DNA of 64,000 nt from Diphasiastrum complanatum (lineage: Eukaryota > Streptophyta > Lycopodiopsida > Lycopodiales > Lycopodiaceae), in the NCBI GenBank assembly GCA_029204225.1, contig MU832102.1, positions 1 to 64,000 on the forward strand. Reading direction: 5' to 3'. Every line of letters starts with the position of its first letter. Position 1 is the first letter of the stretch. This document shows positions 59,451 through 64,000 of the stretch, one piece after another. The notes beneath the pieces are model-generated. The model was not told where the DNA came from and did no database searches. It worked only from the letters and a program-made list of their open reading frames with translations. The position numbers were made by a program, and so were the translations under genes.

Positions 59451-60189
59451 TGTGAAGAATTGGAAAAGATTATCTATGTTAGATATAGGGGTCTTATGTT
59501 CTTTTACATCAAGCATCTAGGTGTAGGATGTTGATAGGAATAAATTTGGCATAGATGGCAAATTATGCATTTCCACTTGTAATGCCACTATTGAGCCAAA
59601 ATAGAGTAAGAGGCTAAACATGTGCCAATTAGAGTGTAGACAAGTGTAAAGCTTTTGTTTGATGAATTCCAAGAGGTCCAATAGGATTTAGAGGTGGAAC
59701 CTTGTGAGGTCCAATAGAAGATTGAGGTGTGCTTGAATATAGTCCAATAAAATTAAGAGGTGCATAGATCGATGATCCAATAGGATCAAGAGGTGACAAA
59801 ATATGGTCCAATCATAGTTAAGCATAGTGGTAGCTCGTGGACCTACTAGTATGATTGTACTCCTCATTTTGAAGCTAATTGATTTGGTGATTTCATGGAT
59901 TTTGTGAGTTATTGAGTTTCTAGCTTTCTCTCTCTACCCAAGAGCTCATGATGCATTTTCTCTCTCTACTCGAGGAGAGCAGCTTGTTTTTACTTAGATT
60001 ATTTTTTGAATACTTCCCACACGTGTGAGTGAGAGTTGGAAGTGATTGAATGCATGTAGTAGTGTGTTTTTGCCATAGGATTCAAGATTGATCTTGAATC
60101 TCAATCTAGTCTTGATCTTGGTGCATCTACACACCTTAGGAGATCACAAGTACATGTAGTGGACAGTCCACACGTGTGAAATTCAAGAA
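59451..60189. mobile_element. LTR-like insertion within copia RT
   Basis: About 740 bp interrupts the RT between LSFEFD and MTDLDE. It starts TGTGAAGAATTGG, as family B LTRs start on the minus strand, and has ACAT on both sides (59447-59450, 60190-60193). It contains two CACACGTGTG palindromes (60018-60027, 60169-60178) and a 33-bp periodic repeat. Possibly a solo LTR of a family related to A and B. Confidence 0.5.
59677..59815. repeat. 33-bp periodic TCCAATA repeat (5 units)
   Basis: TCCAAT starts at 59677, 59710, 59743, 59776 and 59807, spacings 33, 33, 33 and 31. Units share TCCAATAxxATxxAGAGGTG and diverge elsewhere. On the minus strand they read as 11-residue repeats with PL(D/N)PIG. 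Confidence 0.85.
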
Positions 60190-61139
60190 ACATGACCGAT
60201 CTGGATGAAGCTCATTACTGTCTAGGTATTCAAATCCAAAGAGACAAAAAGCAGAAGCTAATTTATATTACCCAGCAAAGATACATTCACAATGTCTTAA
60301 TCAGATATAGTCTGATGAATTTCAAATTAGCTCTCTCACCATTGGATCCAAGACTCGATGTTGAAGGACCAATGTCCCCGAACAATCAAAGAGAAGGAGC
60401 AGATGCATGAGTATTATTATCATTTGATAATAGGATCTCTTATGTACGCGATAATCTGTACCAGACCAGACATAACTTTTGTAGTCAGTTCCGTAAGTCA
60501 ATTTATGAAAAATCTTGGTATAACACATTGGAAGGCTCTTATCAAAGTCATGAGATATCTTCGAGCTACTATGGACTTTTGCATTTGTTATGGAATAGTT
60601 GACAATGACAAACTCAATTCTCTCAGTAATTATTCAGATGCAAGTTGGGCAAAAATTGTAGACACTCGTAAATCCACTTCTGGATTTACATTCTTCCTCA
60701 AGAATGGTCCTATTTCATGGAAAAGTCACAAGCAAACTTTGATAGCTCTATCTTCCACTGAATCAGAGTATATCGTAGTCTCTCAAGCTACAAAGGAAGC
60801 AGTATGGTTGAGAAACTTACTTTTAGATATCAGTCTGAATCAATATGCTCCGGCAATTCTATTTTGTGATAGTAAAGTGCCATTGCTTTATCAGCCAACC
60901 CTAGATTTCATTCTAGGAATAAGCACATTGAAATTAAGTATCACTATGTCAGAAGAAAAGTTCTTGACAAAGGGGTTGACTTAAAATCCTGTCGAACGCA
61001 AGATATGATAGCGGATATTTTTACTAACGCATTAAGCTTGGATGCACACAAAAAAATTTGTGCAAAACTAAGTTTGAAGGTCAAAGCATTCATGGATTTA
61101 GATTTGGCTATGAAATTACTGTAATATCGACAATTTCAA

Positions 61140-61330
61140 TCCTCGTCCTCCATCAACGACTCACAAGCATTATTCTCGAAGAAGAACACGAGGAAGCAAC
61201 AAAAGAAGAGAGTTGTCGGACAGATCAATGACAATAAAAAACAGTCACAGAAGACCCAGAATCAACAACCTGCTCAAAACAAAAAAAGACTCTTTTGCAA
61301 GTACTGCAAGAGGACAAACAAATATTGATC
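61140..61330 (+). pseudogene. Copia gag fragment ending in a knuckle
   Basis: QPAQNKKRLFCKYCKRTNKY matches the start of the copia zinc knuckle, preceded by a Ser/Arg/Lys-rich region. It ends in mid-motif at about 61330, where a minus-strand gene fragment begins. Confidence 0.5.
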
Positions 61331-61560
61331 TTCGTTTAGTTTCATATCCCTCCTCAATGTAAAATGGAGTACCAATAATCTTATGCATTACTATGTTTAG
61401 TTTGTTTCTCTTTCTTCGAGTGATATGACCTTGGGATAAGGAATTTTCTAATAACAACTTGCTTAAAAGCCTCTCTAATAAGTTGAAATATTGTTGCATA
61501 TGCTCAATGTCTTTCCAATTGAAGCAATCCTTAATATTCCGAGGAGCAACCAATGCAGAT
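61245..61560 (-). pseudogene. Unrecognised gene fragment, exon-like (minus)
   Basis: The minus reading starts after a strong acceptor (TTTTCTTGCAG at 61561-61571) and encodes SALVAPRNIKDCFNWKDIEH then MQQYFNLLERLLSKLLLENS and GHITRRKRNKLNIVMHKIIG, about 80 credible residues before the frame runs into copia gag DNA (beyond about 61330). I do not know the family. The 94-bp intron (61561-61654, GTAAGC..GCAG) and matching phases suggest a true cellular gene or a spliced transposon gene, cut off at its 3' side. Confidence 0.45.
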
Positions 61561-61654
61561 CTGCAAGAAAAGCAAGATAGTTAGCATAAATTCACAATAG
61601 CTAAAATATATCTATATCTAATTGATCAAGTAACAAAAATCAGAATATGCTTAC

Positions 61655-61710
61655 TTGAATGCACAAATACTTCTATTTCGGTAACCATCTTTTGAAAGAG
61701 TTTGAATATC
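61655..61710 (-). pseudogene. Small exon upstream of the unrecognised fragment (minus)
   Basis: 56 nt between TTGTTAG| and |GTAAGC on the minus strand, encoding DIQTLSKDGYRNRSICAF and two bases that complete a Lys codon with the next exon. The pairing of donor, acceptor and phase is the evidence. Confidence 0.4.
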
Positions 61711-61761
61711 CTAACAAGTTTGTCTCTTTTGCTTGTTGTTCCTAGCCTTCTTCTTAGCCAA

Positions 61762-62235
61762 TTACACATCCTTCAATAATTGTAAGTTTTCAAAATGAAT
61801 AGGTTGTAAGATAGACTGCATATGCTCTAATTTTGATTTGATATTGAAAATTATCTTCTTTAATGATTCATTAATTTTTCTAAGTTTTTTATTTTTCTCT
61901 AAGGCCTTTTGCAGAAAACAATTTCTTTCATGATAATAAAAGAATACGCGTCTGAACTCACATTCTAAAAACAAATTTTTTTGCATAGAAAACTGATTTT
62001 TGTAATTTTGCAATCTCTCACAATATCCTAGTAATCTAGTATGCCCATTGCATATCCATGTAGCTAAATGAGTTATTGAAGAGAATGTGAGATGTGTCAA
62101 AGTGCTAGGACCTTGAGGATAAAATGTTCCACTTGTCCACAGATCCAAGTTTTTCTTTCCTTCTTCCCTATAACGAGAATGATGTTCAGCAGATATTGGA
62201 ATTCCTTTGCCTTCTCTTTTCTATGAAGGGGTCAA
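61762..62235 (-). pseudogene. Unrecognised exon with coiled coil (minus)
   Basis: The frame 61762-62148 extends upstream to about 62210 (GIPISAEHHSRYREEG). It encodes LDLWTSGTFYPQGPSTLTHL, a middle region with Cys and Tyr, and a C-terminal Lys/Leu-rich coiled-coil-like stretch KALEKNKKLRKINESLKK. The DLW..GT.YP motif recurs at 63222-63434, so at least two related units existed in tandem. Function unknown. The MITE at 62236 sits directly upstream. Confidence 0.4.
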
Positions 62236-62773
62236 GGCTAAAAGCATGGTTTGGTGGTACCAAGAAAGGACCCATTTTTCATTGAACTTTTTGGTAGTAC
62301 ATTTTACTTTTTAGGGATTTTATTACTCATAATTATTTTGAGTCCACATTAAAAATGACATAACTTTTTAGTGGTAAGTCCAATTTTAGTGGAGTTTGGT
62401 GCGTTAGAAAGCATTTTGACGAATGCTTTCCAATGATATGTTACATGACATACTTCCAAGCTATGGTCAGAAAGTTATGGCAAGTCGAAAGTATGGGGAT
62501 TTTATTAATCATAATTTTTTGAGGCCATTTAAAAAATGACATAACTTTTTAGTGTAAGTCCAATTTCAGTGAAGTTTGGTGCGTTAGAAAGTGCTTGACG
62601 AGCGCTTTCCAATGATATGTTACATGAGATACTTTCAAGGTATGGTTAAAAAAGTTATTGCAAGTCAAAAGTATTAGTTGAAAATAGTGTATAATAATAC
62701 AAAAGTGCATTTCTACCCAAAAAAGGTAATGTCCTTGAAAGTCCATGTTGTACCACCAAACCATGCTTTAGCC
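62236..62773. mobile_element. MITE with 25-bp TIRs and two internal 182-bp units
   Basis: GGCTAAAAGCATGGTTTGGT at 62236 is matched in reverse at the right end (ACCAAACCATGCTTTAGCC, to about 62773). TCAA flanks both ends as a target duplication. The interior is two tandem units (62314-62495, 62496-about 62675), each with a hairpin (62407-62430, 62587-62609). Non-coding, about 538 bp. Confidence 0.75.
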
Positions 62774-63048
62774 TCAAATCAATAAGGATATCCAAATGTA
62801 TATAATACAATGTCGTCATCAGAAAAAACAAGAAAACAATCAGAAGCATCAAAGTACTCATAATGAGATTTTCAAAATACATCAAAGTACTTATCTGGTA
62901 TTATATTACATACTCTATAACATCAATTCATTGATTTTGTTTTTTTTTCCTTATTCAAATTTGGAGATGGTGCTCATATTTTCATTCCAATGTTAAGACT
63001 GTGATCATCTTAACCAGTGGAGGGAATGCATATTTGAATTTAGATAAG
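62774..63048. other. AT-rich spacer
   Basis: Nothing recognised. Confidence 0.3.
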
Positions 63049-63434
63049 TTAAACTGTGAATAGTTCAAACTTCTTAACCATGACTGTAGACGCTATGGTT
63101 AGAGCATTGGGAGTTGGGGAGGCCTCGGGAGTGGTGAGGGCAAACAAATAAACAACATTGTAGTCAATAAGCAAACTATTTAGCATAATTTTCAAACATT
63201 GGATTTTTTGCATTGAGTTATCTATGCCAGCATGATTGATCCAATGTTTGGATGTTGCATTGAGCTTGGATCTGTTGGATATAAAGTTCCAACAATCCAT
63301 AGATCACAATTTTTCTTGTTCTCCATCCTATGCTGCATGATTTCAAGAGCTGACAATGTGAATCCTTTGACATTTGTTTTTGACATTGGAGCATATTTTG
63401 TCGGAAGATCAATATGGAAATGAGACTTAGACAT
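63049..63434 (-). pseudogene. Second unit of the unrecognised family (minus)
   Basis: 63434-63222 encodes MSKSHFHIDLPTKYAPMSKT, then GFTLSALEIMQHRMENKKNC and DLWIVGTLYPTDPSSMQHPN, followed by a stop. A shifted frame (63300-63049) continues with a hydrophobic stretch VVYLFALTTPEASPTPN. It parallels the fragment at 62148 (LDLWTSGTFYPQGPS). The frameshift suggests a pseudogene, or an intron I cannot place. Confidence 0.4.
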
Positions 63435-63634
63435 CTTGATATTAGATAGATAAATCTAATAGAAAATTAGATGGGTAAATATGCTGCAAGCTATTAAAAC
63501 CTGAAATTATAGGATTAGACGAGTTTTAAATCCAAAAAGGACCCTTTGTAAAGATTCTCTTTATATACTTTCTCAATTTATTTCCACACATGGACCAATC
63601 AAAACACTCAAATTTGAAATCCACGTAACATAAC

Positions 63635-63835
63635 TTGTTGAGTCCACATTAAAAATGGTATAACTTTTAAGTGGTAAGTCCGATTTCAGCAGAGTTTGGT
63701 GGGTTGAAAAGCGCTCGACGAGCGCTTTCCAATGATATCTTACATGACATACTTCTGAGCTACGATTAAAAGGTTATGGCAATTCCAAGGTATTAGTTGA
63801 AAAGAGTGCTATAATATTTTAATAATACAAAAGGA
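63635..63835. repeat. Third copy of the MITE unit
   Basis: TGAGTCCACATTAAAAATGG through GGTATTAGTTGAAAA matches the 182-bp unit of the MITE. It has the strongest hairpin (63708-63728: arms AAAGCGCTCG and CGAGCGCTTT around one A). No TIRs here. Confidence 0.75.
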
Positions 63836-64000
63836 ATGTTTGCACGAATTCTTATAAGATCCTTTTGGAGCTCAAAACTCCTCTAACATGACGAGTTTGT
63901 GTTTTAATTAAAAAATTTTGAACTACAAAAGTTTGATATAACCTTGGCACTCTTTTTGATCCAACATACCCCAAGTTTCTTGCCAAATATGCAAATCAAA
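63836..64000. other. Window end, nothing recognised
   Basis: AT-rich, no frame or motif. Confidence 0.3.

Larger units (their letters stand above)
58845..61085 (+). pseudogene. Ty1/copia reverse transcriptase-RNase H, split by an insertion
   Basis: Plus strand: VVDCKWLFKIKYKEDGSI, a frameshift, ARGFSQIHNVDYTKIFSQVV and KIHQMVVHTTYLNGVIEEDI, ALYSLKQSARAWFQRI, a stop, then ITLYVDDTLLFSNN with a single catalytic YVDD. The frame is interrupted at 59451 and resumes at 60191 with MTDLDEAHYCLGIQIQRDKK. 60358-60984 gives IIGSLMYAIICTRPDITF, SDASWAKIVDTRKSTSGFTF, ALSSTESEYI and FCDSKVPL (RNase H; His and Asn positions altered). The tail (MIADIFTNALS) runs to about 61085. Close relative of the element at 25.4-27.9 kb. 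Confidence 0.85.

Overview
The window is nuclear DNA from a land plant. It holds one intact multi-exon gene, an auxin response factor (ARF), in a repeat-rich landscape of Ty1/copia and Ty3/gypsy LTR retrotransposons, LINE fragments, foldback/MITE-like elements and long GA/CT microsatellites. The plant assignment rests on the ARF (a plant-only family), the initiator-tRNA-Met type primer binding sites TGGTATCAGAGC of plant copia elements, and plant-type introns. The gene's divergent residues, AT-rich surroundings and TE-filled introns fit a non-flowering vascular plant (gymnosperm or fern) at least as well as an angiosperm; I cannot settle the species.

Layout. 1-5.6 kb: decayed gypsy gag, then a deletion-derivative gypsy element (LTR, integrase only, LTR). 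5.6-9.1 kb: copia element with LTR end, PBS, gag and pre-integrase, carrying an inverted copia protease fragment. 10.0-15.3 kb: a complete 5,285-bp LTR element (family A, two 832-bp LTRs) lacking recognisable reverse transcriptase, inserted into another copia LTR. 15.3-23.3 kb: copia gag/protease fragments, LTR-like non-coding DNA and a duplicated 250-bp segment. 23.3-25.4 kb: gypsy LTR plus leader inserted into a copia element whose integrase, RT and RNase H resume at 25.4-27.9 kb; its RT carries an in-frame tandem duplication of the catalytic YxDD block. 28.2-31 kb: truncated gypsy gag-PR-RT. 31-33.2 kb: non-coding.

33.2-46.6 kb: the ARF gene on the plus strand. I rebuilt 15 coding exons (34356-46591) whose lengths sum to 2,556 nt, an open frame of 851 codons plus stop: short N-terminus, B3 DNA-binding domain inside the dimerisation domain, Q-rich middle region, C-terminal PB1 domain. 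This is the layout of an activator-type (class A, ARF5/7/19-like) ARF. A G-box cluster lies about 0.8-1.15 kb upstream of the start. Introns 5 and 9 carry antisense LINE fragments, GA/CT tracts and a foldback element. Two introns use GC donors.

46.6-64 kb: non-coding DNA with tandem duplications and a perfect 30-bp palindrome; minus-strand copia fragments (52.6-54.0 kb); a young LTR element (family B, 54.69-58.83 kb) whose LTR, PBS and PPT read on the minus strand while its long gag-protease ORF reads on the plus strand; a copia RT-RNase H split by an LTR-like insertion; and, at 61.2-63.4 kb on the minus strand, spliced-looking fragments of an unrecognised gene family, interrupted by a MITE whose repeated hairpin shows compensatory changes.

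Coordinates of decayed elements are approximate; all alignments were made by eye.
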